Shown here: piece by piece, positions 17,950 to 27,982 of the stretch | Layout: each line of letters begins with the position of its first letter | Position numbering within the stretch: position 1 is the stretch's first letter | DNA from: Actinoallomurus oryzae | GTDB lineage: Bacteria > Actinomycetota > Actinomycetes > Streptosporangiales > Streptosporangiaceae | Reading direction: 5' to 3' | DNA: 64,000 nucleotides | Assembly: GCF_039541955.1 (NCBI RefSeq) | Contig: NZ_BAABHF010000010.1 | Coordinates: forward strand, 1-64,000 | Notes under the pieces: model-generated | The model's database searches: none | Seen by the model: only the letters and a program-made list of their open reading frames with translations | What the model was told of the DNA's origin: nothing | Made by a program: the position numbers and the translations under genes

Positions 17950-18021
17950 TGCACGATTCGACTGCTCACTGAGCAGAATCGCGCATGGCACTGAACGATA
18001 GGAGCTGGTCCGTACCAGTTC
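17950..18021. promoter_or_regulatory. Two inverted repeats upstream of the sugar ABC operon
   Basis: The first is centred on C17969: TGCTCA-C-TGAGCA is perfect, and after a three-base bulge on the left the arms extend through CGATTC/GAATCG to TGC/GCA (17950-17985). The second is GAGCTGGT-CCGT-ACCAGTTC (18002-18021), perfect in the inner five pairs and seven of eight overall. Both are operator-like. No regulator gene is in the operon. Confidence 0.5.
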
Positions 18022-18091
18022 AAGGGGATGCGCGACGAGGAGTCTCAACCGTTATTGAACCTCCCCCGTGACCTGCTGCTCCGGTCCGTGA

Positions 18092-18697
18092 TCAGCGGGC
18101 CGGGCGGCGCAGGCGGCCCAGCCGGCGGCGTTTCGGCGTACGCGCGCCGACCGAACCGAACACGACCGTGCCGCTCACTTCGATGACGGGCACGTCCGGG
18201 CCCTGCGGTTGCCGTACGCGCAGCGCCTGGGTGCCGACGATGGACCGCCCGGTGAACTCCACGCGCACGCCCTCGGGGACGACCAGCCGGAGCCGCCCGC
18301 CGAGCACGCTCGCGCGTACGACGATGTGGCGGCGCTGTAGCAGCGCCTCGCGCAGATCGATCTCCAGCGTGCCGAAGACCGCGGCGGCCGCGAACCGGCC
18401 GGGCACGACCCACCGCCCGTCGCGGCGTACGGTGCCGAACAGGGCGTGCAGCGGTCCGGGATCCAGCCGGATGGGCTGCCGGTCGGCCGGCAGCAGGTCG
18501 CGGGTCAGCTCGGCGAGCTCACCCAGCGTGCGGGCGGCGTACGCCCGCTCGACCCGCTCGCCGTGCTCGTCGAGGGTGATCCGGCCGTCGCCGTGGGCCT
18601 CCCTCAGCAGGCGCACGACGTTCTCCCGGTCGGTGTCGGAGGCGCGCAGCTCACGGGGAGAGAGATCGTCGCTGTCGGATTTCCACGGAAGGTCCAC
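18092..18697 (-). CDS. DUF1707 protein with LiaF-like C-terminal domain
   Basis: A 201-residue protein from GTG 18697. Residues ~10-65 form a DUF1707 domain (LRASDTDRENVVRLLREAHGDGRITLDEHGERVERAYAARTLGEL, discontinuous), a small helical domain of actinobacterial envelope-linked proteins. The rest is beta-rich (GTLEIDLREALLQRRHIVVRASVLGGRLRLVVPEGVRVEF) like the cell-wall-active antibiotic response domain of LiaF. There is no membrane helix, so it is probably cytoplasmic or peripheral. Longer in-frame starts to 19021 run antisense to the ABC ATPase gene and are rejected. It is divergent from that ABC exporter and shares a palindrome with it. Confidence 0.88.
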   Translation of the reverse strand: MDLPWKSDSDDLSPRELRASDTDRENVVRLLREAHGDGRITLDEHGERVERAYAARTLGELAELTRDLLPADRQPIRLDPGPLHALFGTVRRDGRWVVPGRFAAAAVFGTLEIDLREALLQRRHIVVRASVLGGRLRLVVPEGVRVEFTGRSIVGTQALRVRQPQGPDVPVIEVSGTVVFGSVGARTPKRRRLGRLRRPAR

Positions 18698-18727
18698 GAC
18701 CCAGACGATATTCGTTGGCGGTCTGTC

Positions 18728-18742
18728 GTAGGCGCTGCCTAC
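18728..18742. promoter_or_regulatory. Perfect palindrome between DUF1707 gene and ABC exporter
   Basis: GTAGGC-GCT-GCCTAC, six-base arms with a three-base centre, ends one base before the GTG at 18744 and 31 bases before the divergent DUF1707 start. It could be an operator for either gene or, if transcription starts upstream, a hairpin masking the ABC start. Confidence 0.45.
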
Positions 18743-18743
18743 C

Positions 18744-19676
18744 GTGAACGATATGGCCATCCTGCTGCGCGACGTCGTCAAGCGGTATACCGATCGTGAC
18801 GGCACGTCGATCGCGGCCGTCGACGGGCTCACGCTGGAGGTGCCCGACGGCGTCTGTCTCGGGCTGCTCGGCCCCAACGGCGCCGGCAAGTCCACGACGA
18901 TGCGGCTGCTGACCGCCCAGTCAAGGGCCGACGAGGGAATGATCAACGTGCTCGGCCACGCCATCCCGCGTGAGGCCAAGCAGGCACGGGCCCTGATGGG
19001 CGTGGTACCGCAGACCGACAACCTCGACGAGGAGCTGACCGCCCGGCAGAACCTCGAGGTCTTCGCGAGGCTCTACCGCGTCCCGCGCGCCGGCGTACGC
19101 GCGGCGGTCGACCGCGCGCTGGAGATCGCCCACCTGACCGGCCGGGCCGACGCGCGCGCCGACAAGCTGTCGGGCGGCATGCGGCGGCGGCTGCTGGTCG
19201 CACGCGGGCTGGTGCACTCGCCGCGCCTGGTGCTGCTGGACGAGCCGACCGTCGGCCTCGATCCGCAGGTGCGCGCGGACCTGTGGGGGTTGATCGCCGG
19301 GCTGCGCGCGTCGGGGGTGACCGTGCTGATGTCCACGCACTACATCGAGGAGGCCGAGCGGCTCGCCGACTCCTGCGCCCTGATGTCGCACGGCAAGGTG
19401 ATCGCGACCGGCAGCCCCGCCGAGCTGATCGCCGACCACGCGGGCGACCGCGTGGAGGAGCACGAGGGCTCGCCCGAACGGCTGGCCGAGGTCGAGGGCC
19501 TCGCCCGGCGCGCGGGCCTGCCGACCCGCCGCACCGGCCCGACCGTGTCGGTGCTGCGCGCCGAGCGGATCTCACCGTCGCTCGCCGACAGCCTGGCCAA
19601 CGGCGACCGGGTCGTACGCCGCGCCGCCAACCTCGAGGACGTCTTCGTCATGCTGACCGGAGAAACCGTTGACTGA
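18744..19676 (+). CDS. ABC exporter ATP-binding protein (DrrA/NodI type)
   Basis: A 310-residue ATPase with Walker A GPNGAGKST, signature LSGGMRRRL, Walker B LVLLDEPTVGLD and the switch His in MSTHYIEEAE. The C-terminal ~80 residues (VSVLRAERISPSLADSLANGD, then LEDVFVMLTGE) match the DrrA-type extension that binds the permease. Start is GTG 18744 or ATG 18753; neither has a clear ribosome site. The permease gene overlaps it by eight bases. Family members export drugs, oligosaccharide or wall precursors; the substrate here is unknown. Confidence 0.93.
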   Translation: MNDMAILLRDVVKRYTDRDGTSIAAVDGLTLEVPDGVCLGLLGPNGAGKSTTMRLLTAQSRADEGMINVLGHAIPREAKQARALMGVVPQTDNLDEELTARQNLEVFARLYRVPRAGVRAAVDRALEIAHLTGRADARADKLSGGMRRRLLVARGLVHSPRLVLLDEPTVGLDPQVRADLWGLIAGLRASGVTVLMSTHYIEEAERLADSCALMSHGKVIATGSPAELIADHAGDRVEEHEGSPERLAEVEGLARRAGLPTRRTGPTVSVLRAERISPSLADSLANGDRVVRRAANLEDVFVMLTGETVD

Positions 19677-20469
19677 CCACGAGCGAGCGCGACCAGAACA
19701 GCTGAGGACGTTCGAGTGGGCTCCGGTGCGCGGGGTGTGGCGGCGGGAGCTGGCGCTGTTCCGCCGTTACTGGGCCTCGTCGTCGTTCGCGTCGATCATC
19801 GAGCCGACGATCTACCTGCTGGCGTTCGGCTTCGGCTTCGGCTCGCTGGTGGGCCATGTCGCGGGCTACCGCTACGTCGACTTCGTCGGCACGGGCGTGG
19901 TCGCGACGGCGACGCTGTTCACCTCGGTGTTCCCGGGCATGTTCAACACCTACATCCGCCGCACCTACCAGCACTCCTACGACGCGGTCCTGGCCGCCCC
20001 GGTGGACGTGCACGAGGTGGTGGCCGGCGAGGCGTCCTGGATCGCGGTCAAGAGCGGGGTCTACTCCTGCGCTCCCATCCTCGTGTCGCTGGCCTTCGGC
20101 CTGCGCCCGGACATCGGTGTGATCGCCGTGCCGATCTTCACCGTGCTGACCGCCGCGGGCTTCGCGCTGTTCGGCATCTGGGCGTCCACCGTGGTCCCGT
20201 CGATCAACAGCTTCGACTACATCATCAGCGGGGTGCTGGCCCCGCTGTTCCTGGTCGCGGGCACGTTCTTCCCGATCAGCGGCCTCCCCCACTGGGCCCA
20301 CCCGATCGCGCACGTCAACCCGCTGTACCACTGCGTGGAGCTGGTGCGCCACGCCGTGTTCGGCTTCCATCCGCTCGCCGACCTGGGCCACGTGGGCGCT
20401 CTGGTGGTGTTCGCCGCCCTGATGTGGTTCCTCGCCGTCCGCGGCATGCGCCGCCGCCTCATCGACTGA
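19669..20469 (+). CDS. ABC-2 type permease (NodJ/DrrB type)
   Basis: A 266-residue permease starting with TTG inside the end of the ATPase gene (eight-base overlap), a sign of translational coupling. Six hydrophobic segments are visible, and the C-terminal part has the ABC-2 signature FLVAGTFFPISGLPHWAHPIAHVNPL. PTIYLLAFGFGFGSLVG near residue 45 is also characteristic of NodJ-like proteins. Together with the upstream ATPase it forms a complete heteromeric exporter. Confidence 0.93.
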   Translation: MTDHERARPEQLRTFEWAPVRGVWRRELALFRRYWASSSFASIIEPTIYLLAFGFGFGSLVGHVAGYRYVDFVGTGVVATATLFTSVFPGMFNTYIRRTYQHSYDAVLAAPVDVHEVVAGEASWIAVKSGVYSCAPILVSLAFGLRPDIGVIAVPIFTVLTAAGFALFGIWASTVVPSINSFDYIISGVLAPLFLVAGTFFPISGLPHWAHPIAHVNPLYHCVELVRHAVFGFHPLADLGHVGALVVFAALMWFLAVRGMRRRLID

Positions 20470-20572
20470 CCGCACGCGCCACCTACCTCACCCGGCCCTC
20501 CGGACCGTATTGACCCTGACGCGCCTGGTCTCTACGCTGACGCGAACCTCTTTCATGTTTCGGGGGGGCGCG

Positions 20573-21784
20573 GTGACGGCAGAGATCGACCGACAGGCCC
20601 GGCGAGGCCGTCTCGCGGCGTACGCCGCGTTCGGGGTGCAGGGTCTCTCGTTCGCCGCGCTGGTGACGCGGATTCCGGAGATCCAGAAGGCGCACCACCT
20701 CAGCGACGGCACGCTCGCCCTGGTCCTGCTGGCCGTGCCCGTCGTCGCCGGGGTCGGCAGCGTCCTGGCCGGGACGCTGATGCCGAGGTACGGCAGCGGC
20801 CCGGTGCTGCGGGTCGCCCAGCCGCTCGTCCTGCTGTCGATCCTCGCGATCGGCGTCGCGCCCGGCAATCCGGCGCTGTACGCGGCCACCGCGCTCTTCG
20901 GCCTGTTCGTCGGCGCCGTGGACGCCTCCATGAACGCCCAGGCGGTCACCGCCGAGACGCGGTACGGCAAGAGCCTGCTGACCGGGTTCCACGCGATCTG
21001 GAGCGCCGCCGGCATCCTCGCCGGGCTGTGGATCGCGCTGGCCAACCGGGTCGACATGGGGCTCGGCACCGGGTTCGCCGTCCCGGCCGTGCTCGGGCTC
21101 GTGGTCTCCCTCTCCAGCGGCCATCGGCTGTATCCACGGGCGATGGAGTCCGCCGGGCCCAGCGGCGACCAGCTCCGGGCCGCCGCCAAGCGGGTCCCGT
21201 GGAGACCGATCGTCGTCATCGGCGTGGCCGTGACCTGCATGTACATCGCGGACTCGGCCACGTCGAGCTACAGCGCCAAGTACCTGAAGGACGACCTGCA
21301 CGCGGCCGGCGCGGTCGCGCCACTGGCCTACGTCGCGTACCAGGTCTGCATGATGTTGAGCCGAACCGGCGCCGACTTCGTCGTACGGGCGTACGGGGCG
21401 GCGCGGGTCGTCGCGGTGGGTGCGGTGATCGGCGGGCTCGGGCTGCTGGCGGCGGCGCTCGCGCCGGATCCGGCGGTGGCGATCGCCGGGTTCGCGGTCG
21501 CCGGGCTGGGCCTGGCCGTCGTGGTGCCGACGTCGTTCTCCGCGGCCGGACGGCTCGATCCCACCGGCCTGGGCATCGCCGTGGCACGGGTCAACGTCTT
21601 CAACTACGTCGGCTTCGTGCTCGGCGCGGTCATCGCGGGTGCCGTCGCGTCGGTCCTGTGGATCGCCTATGCCGTCGGCGCCGCGCTCACCCTCGTGATC
21701 CTCGGGGCCGCCCGGGGCTTCGAGCCCGCGCCGCTCGCGCGCGTCGGCCAGGACGCCCCGGTCGCCGAGCGTCCCGTCGCCTGA
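20573..21784 (+). CDS. MFS transporter (YbjJ-like)
   Basis: From GTG 20573 (G-rich leader directly upstream) the protein has 403 residues and about 12 membrane helices. The start AYAAFGVQGLSFAALVTRIPEIQ and the loop GAVDASMNAQAV with GFHAIWSAAGILAGL resemble YbjJ-type major facilitators. An in-frame ATG at 20510 would add 21 residues without family support. The substrate is unknown. It lies about 100 bases beyond the ABC exporter on the same strand. Confidence 0.9.
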   Translation: MTAEIDRQARRGRLAAYAAFGVQGLSFAALVTRIPEIQKAHHLSDGTLALVLLAVPVVAGVGSVLAGTLMPRYGSGPVLRVAQPLVLLSILAIGVAPGNPALYAATALFGLFVGAVDASMNAQAVTAETRYGKSLLTGFHAIWSAAGILAGLWIALANRVDMGLGTGFAVPAVLGLVVSLSSGHRLYPRAMESAGPSGDQLRAAAKRVPWRPIVVIGVAVTCMYIADSATSSYSAKYLKDDLHAAGAVAPLAYVAYQVCMMLSRTGADFVVRAYGAARVVAVGAVIGGLGLLAAALAPDPAVAIAGFAVAGLGLAVVVPTSFSAAGRLDPTGLGIAVARVNVFNYVGFVLGAVIAGAVASVLWIAYAVGAALTLVILGAARGFEPAPLARVGQDAPVAERPVA

Positions 21785-21817
21785 CGGAGACGGGACCCGC
21801 GGCGTGCGTGGACGGGC

Positions 21818-22063
21818 TCAGTGACGCGAGCCCTCTTCCCGCGCGATGCGCGTCATGGCCTTCTCGCCGGCGCGTTCGGCCTCTTCCGGGGACATGTCGG
21901 CGAGAGCGATGCGCAGGGCGACCTCGGCCGCGTCCGCCGCCGCTCTCGCGGTGATCGTGTGCGTGTGGGCGCGCTCGATCTCACCGAGACCGATGCAGTC
22001 GAAGGCGACCTGAGTATCGTGGGCCGCCAGCTCAAGTTGGCGGGCTGCTTCGTCCAGGCTCAT
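21818..22063 (-). CDS. Small acidic/helical protein of unknown function
   Basis: An 81-residue protein, predicted almost entirely alpha-helical (SLDEAARQLELAAHDTQVAF, then AEVALRIALADMSPEEAERAGEKAMTRIA), without cysteines or membrane segments. The leader GGAGGAATGATG places the likelier start at the second ATG (22063); 22066 is the alternative. It is convergent with the MFS gene (34 bases). I recognise no family. Confidence 0.75.
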   Translation of the reverse strand: MSLDEAARQLELAAHDTQVAFDCIGLGEIERAHTHTITARAAADAAEVALRIALADMSPEEAERAGEKAMTRIAREEGSRH

Positions 22064-22198
22064 CACATTCCTCCATCGTCGTGGCGGTATTACCCACCAT
22101 CACCGGCCCCACACGCGTATCGGGGACCCGCCGGTCCCACGCGACCGGCGACAGCGGCGAGCGTAGTCGACGTGCTACTCACCGTGCCGGATAAGCCT

Positions 22199-23626
22199 TC
22201 AGGACGCCGCGCCGTACAGACCGGCGAACCAGGAGATCGGGCCGTCACCCGCGCCGGCCCCGGGCCGGACACGGACGCGGATCCGGGCGGGACCGGAGCC
22301 CGCCGGCAGCCGGAGGGACCGGGACTCCGGAGGACCGCCGCCGACCGTGGCGCACGTGCCGCGGACGAGCGACCCCGCGTCCCCGACCACGTACGCGGTG
22401 AAGGTCAGCAGGCGTGGCCCGGAGGGACAGGTCACGACGACCGACACCCGTGCGCCGCCGTGACCCGCGCCGAGCCGCAGTGTCAGCGCCGAGGTGTCCG
22501 GCCAAATCGCGCCGCCCCGGGCCAGGCGTACGGCCGGTGACCCGCCCGTCTCGCCGCCGATCGTCGCCGGGAGCGGACCGGTCTCCGAAGCGGACGTCCG
22601 CGGGGCGGGAGAGGGGGCCGCGGCCGAGGGAGTCCGCGGCGTCGGCCGGCCGGAGTATCGGGCGGGCGTGCCCTTCACCCCGGCCAGGACGCCCGCGCCG
22701 ACCGCCAGGACCAGCACGCCGACCGTCACGACCGGCACGACCCCGACGCGCTCGGCGAGCCGCCGCCGGCGCCGCGGCGGCCGCGAAGGCGGCGACGGTG
22801 GCGCGGCGACGGCCGCGAGCAGCTCCCCCGCGCGCCCGGCGGTGAGGCGCCGGGCCGGGTCCTTGGTCAGCAGGCCCGCGAGCACGGGCCGGAGCGGCCC
22901 CGCGCGCATCGGGGGGTCGGGCTCGCTGGTGACCAGGGCGCTCAGCGTCGCCATCGCGGTCTCGTGGTCGTACGGCGGGCGGCCCTCCACCGCGGCGTAG
23001 AGCGTCGCGCCGAGCGACCACAGGTCCGACGCCGGAGTCGCGGGTTCGCCGCGTGCGACCTCGGGCGCGACGTACGCCGGGGAGCCCATGAACGTGCCGG
23101 TCTGGGTCAGTGTGGTGGCGCCGTCGTAGGTCGCGATGCCGAAGTCGGTGAGCACGACCCGCCCGGAGGTCTCCAGCAGGACGTTGCTCGGCTTCACGTC
23201 GCGGTGGACGATGCCGGCGTCGTGCGCGGCGCGAAGTGCGGACAGCAGTTGCACGCCGATCTCGGCGACGCGGCGCGGGGAGATGGGACCGTCGTCGACG
23301 AAGACGTCCTCCAGGGAGCGCGCCGCGACGTACTCCATGACCAGCCAGGGGCGTGAGTCCTCGATCACCATGTCGTAGATGGCGATCAGCCCGGGGTGGC
23401 GCAGCCGGCCGGCGGCGAGCGCCTCACGGTCGGTGCGCCGGAGGAGGTTCATCCGCTCGCGGTGGCCGAGGCTGGGCGGCAGGTGCACCTCCTTGACCGC
23501 GACCTCGCGGTCCTCCAGCTCGTCATGGGCCCACCAGACCGTTCCCATGCCGCCCCGGCCGATCTGGTCGATGAGCCGGTAGCGGCCGGAGAGCAAGCGA
23601 TCCCGCGACTCGGCCACGAAGCGCAA
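22199..23626 (-). CDS. Membrane Ser/Thr protein kinase with extracellular domain
   Basis: A 475-residue PknB-type kinase. The N-terminal catalytic domain (~15-270) has the glycine loop IGRGGMGTVWWA, the lysine VAVKEV, HRDVKPSNVLL, DFGIA and GSPAYVAPEVARG, so all catalytic residues are present. A basic juxtamembrane Arg cluster precedes a single helix at ~295-317 (VVTVGVLVLAVGAGVLAGV). The outside part has a Pro/Ser/Thr-rich linker and a small beta-rich domain with two cysteines (VTCPSG, GTCATV) but no PASTA repeats. It is divergent from a second kinase over a 118-base spacer. Confidence 0.94.
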   Translation of the reverse strand: MRFVAESRDRLLSGRYRLIDQIGRGGMGTVWWAHDELEDREVAVKEVHLPPSLGHRERMNLLRRTDREALAAGRLRHPGLIAIYDMVIEDSRPWLVMEYVAARSLEDVFVDDGPISPRRVAEIGVQLLSALRAAHDAGIVHRDVKPSNVLLETSGRVVLTDFGIATYDGATTLTQTGTFMGSPAYVAPEVARGEPATPASDLWSLGATLYAAVEGRPPYDHETAMATLSALVTSEPDPPMRAGPLRPVLAGLLTKDPARRLTAGRAGELLAAVAAPPSPPSRPPRRRRRLAERVGVVPVVTVGVLVLAVGAGVLAGVKGTPARYSGRPTPRTPSAAAPSPAPRTSASETGPLPATIGGETGGSPAVRLARGGAIWPDTSALTLRLGAGHGGARVSVVVTCPSGPRLLTFTAYVVGDAGSLVRGTCATVGGGPPESRSLRLPAGSGPARIRVRVRPGAGAGDGPISWFAGLYGAAS

Positions 23627-23708
23627 GATACCTGGGAGACGTTGACTCCGGTATCCAGACCTTTGCCGTTCGCTTGCACGTGACCCGGCCGAAAATGGAG
23701 GATCGACG

Positions 23709-23726
23709 GATCGGGATCACCCGATC
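23709..23726. promoter_or_regulatory. Palindrome between the divergent kinase genes
   Basis: GATCGGG-ATCA-CCCGATC, perfect seven-base arms, about 20 bases before the ATG at 23745. It overlaps the probable leader of the plus-strand kinase and is a plausible operator or hairpin. Confidence 0.4.
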
Positions 23727-23744
23727 ACCACGGAGGACTGGCGT

Positions 23745-25094
23745 ATGGCGACACCTTCGGCCTCGGCGGACGAGAGCCTGCCCGCGGGCGTCCGGCCGCT
23801 GACGCCTGAGGACCCCGGCCGGATCGGGGAATATCTGCTGCTCGGACGCCTCGGCCACGGTGGGATGGGCGTCGTCTATCTCGGGCGCGGTCCCGGCGGC
23901 GCTCTCGTCGCGGTCAAGATCGCCCACGGTGAGACGGCCGGCGACGAGGATCTGGCACGCCGGTACGAGGCGGAGGTCGCGTGCCTGCGCCGGGCGCCCA
24001 CCGCGTACGTCGCCGGCCTCGTGGCCGACGGCAGCGCCCACCGGCCGCCCTACGTCGTCACCGAGTACGTCGAGGGGCGGTCGCTGGCGCAGGCCGTGAA
24101 CGCCGACGGGCCGCTGTCCGGCACGACGCTTCGGGCGCTGGCGGTCGGCGTGGCCCGCGCGCTCGCCGCCGTCCACCGCGCCGGCCTGATCCACCGGGAC
24201 GTGAAGCCGGCCAACATCATCTTGAGCTCCACCGGGCCGCGTCTGATCGACTTCGGCATCGCGCGGCAGGTCGGGGACGCCGGCGGTCCGACCGGGCCGG
24301 GCCTGGTGGTGGGCAGCCCGGGATGGATCCCGCCCGAGCGCTTCGAACGCCTCCCGGCCACGCCCGCCTCCGATATCTTCGGCTGGGGGTGCGCCGTAGG
24401 GTTCGCCGCCACCGGCCGCAACCCGTTCGGGCGGGGCGACCCGGACGTCCTCGCGCAGCGCACCATGTTCGACCCGCCGGACCTCGACGGGCTGGACGAC
24501 TCGCTGCGCGGACCGGTGGCCCAGGCCCTCAGCAAGTCTCCGGCCGGGCGTCCCGCCGCCGCCGAGCTGCTGGCCTGGCTCGACTGGGCCGGCGCCGCGC
24601 ACGGGCCCGTACGCGAGCCCGCACACGAGGTGCCCGCCCCCGCGACGGCCCCAGACCCGGACCTGCCGCACACCGGTGACCAGGATCCGTTCCCGCCCGG
24701 CACCGCCTCGTTCGTGCCGAACCGGCGGACGGCACCGGCCGGCGGCCGGTCCGGCACCAGGGACCTGCCCCGTCCCCGCCGTCCCTCGGCGTCCGGGTCG
24801 GTCGCGGTGGCCGCCACGGCGACGGCGGCGCTCGTCGTCGTGCTCCTGACGACCGCCGCCGACCACGACCGGCGCAACTCCCCGGCACCGCACGGCGGCA
24901 CGCCCACGGCGGTGCCGTCGAACGCCGCCGCCACCCACCGCGTGGTCACTCCGCGCCGCCGGACACACCACCCGGCCGCGCGGAGCTCCTCAGCCCAGCC
25001 GTCCCCGACGCGCGCCTCGGCGCAGAGCGCCAGGGCGGGCAAGGGGAAGGGCAAGGCCAAGGGAAGGACGAAGGGCAAGGGGCCCGGCGGCTGA
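23745..25094 (+). CDS. Ser/Thr protein kinase with Lys/Gly-rich C-terminus
   Basis: A 449-residue kinase, ATG preceded by GGAGGACTGGCGT. The catalytic domain (~25-285) has LGHGGMGVVYLG, VAVKIAH, HRDVKPANIIL and DFGIAR. The activation-segment end reads GSPGWIPPERFE, so the APE motif is PPE but its Glu is kept. A Pro-rich linker leads to one hydrophobic helix (~348-369, VAVAATATAALVVVLLTT) and a short outside tail rich in Ser/Thr/Arg that ends in KGKGKAKGRTKGKG. No sensor domain is visible. Substrates are unknown. Confidence 0.93.
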   Translation: MATPSASADESLPAGVRPLTPEDPGRIGEYLLLGRLGHGGMGVVYLGRGPGGALVAVKIAHGETAGDEDLARRYEAEVACLRRAPTAYVAGLVADGSAHRPPYVVTEYVEGRSLAQAVNADGPLSGTTLRALAVGVARALAAVHRAGLIHRDVKPANIILSSTGPRLIDFGIARQVGDAGGPTGPGLVVGSPGWIPPERFERLPATPASDIFGWGCAVGFAATGRNPFGRGDPDVLAQRTMFDPPDLDGLDDSLRGPVAQALSKSPAGRPAAAELLAWLDWAGAAHGPVREPAHEVPAPATAPDPDLPHTGDQDPFPPGTASFVPNRRTAPAGGRSGTRDLPRPRRPSASGSVAVAATATAALVVVLLTTAADHDRRNSPAPHGGTPTAVPSNAAATHRVVTPRRRTHHPAARSSSAQPSPTRASAQSARAGKGKGKAKGRTKGKGPGG

Positions 25095-25103
25095 GCGCCC
25101 GCC

Positions 25104-25127
25104 GCCCCGGCGGCTGAGCGCCGGGGC
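25104..25127. terminator. Bidirectional hairpin between kinase and fumarase genes
   Basis: GCCCCGGCG-GCTGAG-CGCCGGGGC, a nine-base perfect stem, lies in the 38-base gap between the convergent kinase (stop at 25094) and class I fumarase (stop at 25133). There is no U-tract, as is common in actinomycetes. Confidence 0.65.
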
Positions 25128-25132
25128 GCCGG

Positions 25133-26773
<1,641 letters not shown>

Positions 26774-26892
26774 CGGTTTCCTCACAGGCGGCACGGTGTG
26801 GTGAGGGTTACCAGGGTAGAGCGGCCCGTCGACGCGATGGACGAGGGTCTTGGTTCCGCCGAACAGGGGTATGTCCTGACTTTGGGGGAATC

Positions 26893-27054
26893 ATGGTTCT
26901 GACCTCACAGACCTTGATCAGCGGCCTGTTCCGCAACGAAGCGGCGATCTTCGGGGTACTGATCGTCGTGGGCGTGATCCTGGTGACCCTCTTCGTCGTG
27001 GGCTGGATCGTGATGGTGCGCCGGGGCGGCAACCGCGAGTGGCCGTTCCGCTGA
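26893..27054 (+). CDS. Small single-helix membrane protein
   Basis: A 53-residue protein too short for normal ORF filters: ATG 26893 with GGGGG four bases upstream, start MVLTSQTLISGLFRNEAAIF, one long membrane helix (GVLIVVGVILVTLFVVGWIVMV) and a basic tail (RRGGNREWPFR). Third-codon-position GC and the ribosome site support it. It overlaps, on the opposite strand, the last 150 bases of the EamA reading frame, so either the two mRNAs overlap or one C-terminus is mis-called. I do not recognise the family. Confidence 0.65.
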   Translation: MVLTSQTLISGLFRNEAAIFGVLIVVGVILVTLFVVGWIVMVRRGGNREWPFR

Positions 27055-27915
27055 TCTCTTGAGGCCGACGAGCACGCCGAGGCCGACGAGAAGGGCGCCG
27101 GCGAACTCGGCCATGCCCGGAGACCGCAGGCCGAGAACCATCGTGGTCGCCACCGCGCTGACCGGGATCAGCCCGGCGAACAGCCCGGCCCGGTCGGCAC
27201 CGATCCGTCCCAGCGCGTCGTACCAGGCGATGAACGCGCCGGCCGTGACGACGAGCGCGAGGTACCCGAGCCCGGCGGTCTCGCCCCAGGTCGGCGTCCG
27301 CAGCACCGACCCGCCGTCCACGACCAGCCCGGCGGCCAGCAGCATCGGCACCGCCGCGGCCGCCGAGTAGGCCGAGACCCGTACCGCGCCGAGCCGGGGC
27401 AGCAGCGGCAGGGCCAGCAGCGAGAAGCACACCTCCCCGGCCAGCGCGCCGAGCGCCAGCAGGAGACCGGGCAGGCTGCCGCCGCCCAGCCCGTTGGCCA
27501 GGGCCGCCCCGAGGGTCACCACGGCCGCCGCGGCGACGATGCGGGCGGCCGGCCGCCGCCTCTCCATGAGCGGCGCCACCACGGCGAGCACGACCGGGAC
27601 CGAGCCGACCACCGTCCCGATCGTCGCGGGGCTCGTGTAGCGGGTGCCCTCGACGATGCAGACGTTGAACCCGGCCAGGCCCGTGGCGGCCAGCGCCGCC
27701 AGCAGCGGCCACTCCCAGCGGGCACGCGGGCCCGGTCGCGGGCCGCGCAGCCGCGCCACGCCCAGCAGGATGACGGCCGCCACCGCGTACCGGACGGCCT
27801 GCCCGCCGTAGACCGGATAGCGGGAGACGGTGGCGGAGACGGCGGTGAGCGTGCCGACGGCGGTCATGGCGACGGCGGCCTGAAGAATGCCGCTGATACT
27901 GGTGTTCTGCCCCAT
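26905..27915 (-). CDS. EamA/DMT-family exporter with His-rich tail
   Basis: A 336-residue drug/metabolite transporter from ATG 27915. Ten hydrophobic helices and two EamA halves are visible (TRYTSPATIGTVVGSVPVVLAVVAPLMERR at the end of half one; GYLALVVTAGAFIAWYDALGRIGADRAGLFAGLIPVSAV in half two, both discontinuous). The last ~50 residues are hydrophilic and His/Asp-rich (AHHHDPAHDEEGHQDHAHDD) and are read antisense to the small membrane gene. No clear ribosome site precedes the ATG. It is divergent from a MocR regulator, which likely controls it. Confidence 0.9.
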   Translation of the reverse strand: MGQNTSISGILQAAVAMTAVGTLTAVSATVSRYPVYGGQAVRYAVAAVILLGVARLRGPRPGPRARWEWPLLAALAATGLAGFNVCIVEGTRYTSPATIGTVVGSVPVVLAVVAPLMERRRPAARIVAAAAVVTLGAALANGLGGGSLPGLLLALGALAGEVCFSLLALPLLPRLGAVRVSAYSAAAAVPMLLAAGLVVDGGSVLRTPTWGETAGLGYLALVVTAGAFIAWYDALGRIGADRAGLFAGLIPVSAVATTMVLGLRSPGMAEFAGALLVGLGVLVGLKRSAERPLAVAAPAHHHDPAHDEEGHQDHAHDDQYPEDRRFVAEQAADQGL

Positions 27916-27935
27916 GTGCTGAGACGCTAGAGGCC

Positions 27936-27982
27936 GAATGGTTCCCTCACGAGGACCAATCCACGCCACGTTCTGAGGACCA
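27936..27982. promoter_or_regulatory. Likely MocR binding sites between EamA and MocR genes
   Basis: GAGGACCA occurs twice in direct orientation (27951-27958 and 27975-27982), 24 bases apart, and an inverted, less perfect copy (AATGGTTCCCTC) lies at about 27938-27949. Direct repeats in a short divergent spacer are typical for PdxR/MocR regulators. The second copy abuts the TTG start of mocR, fitting autorepression. Confidence 0.55.
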
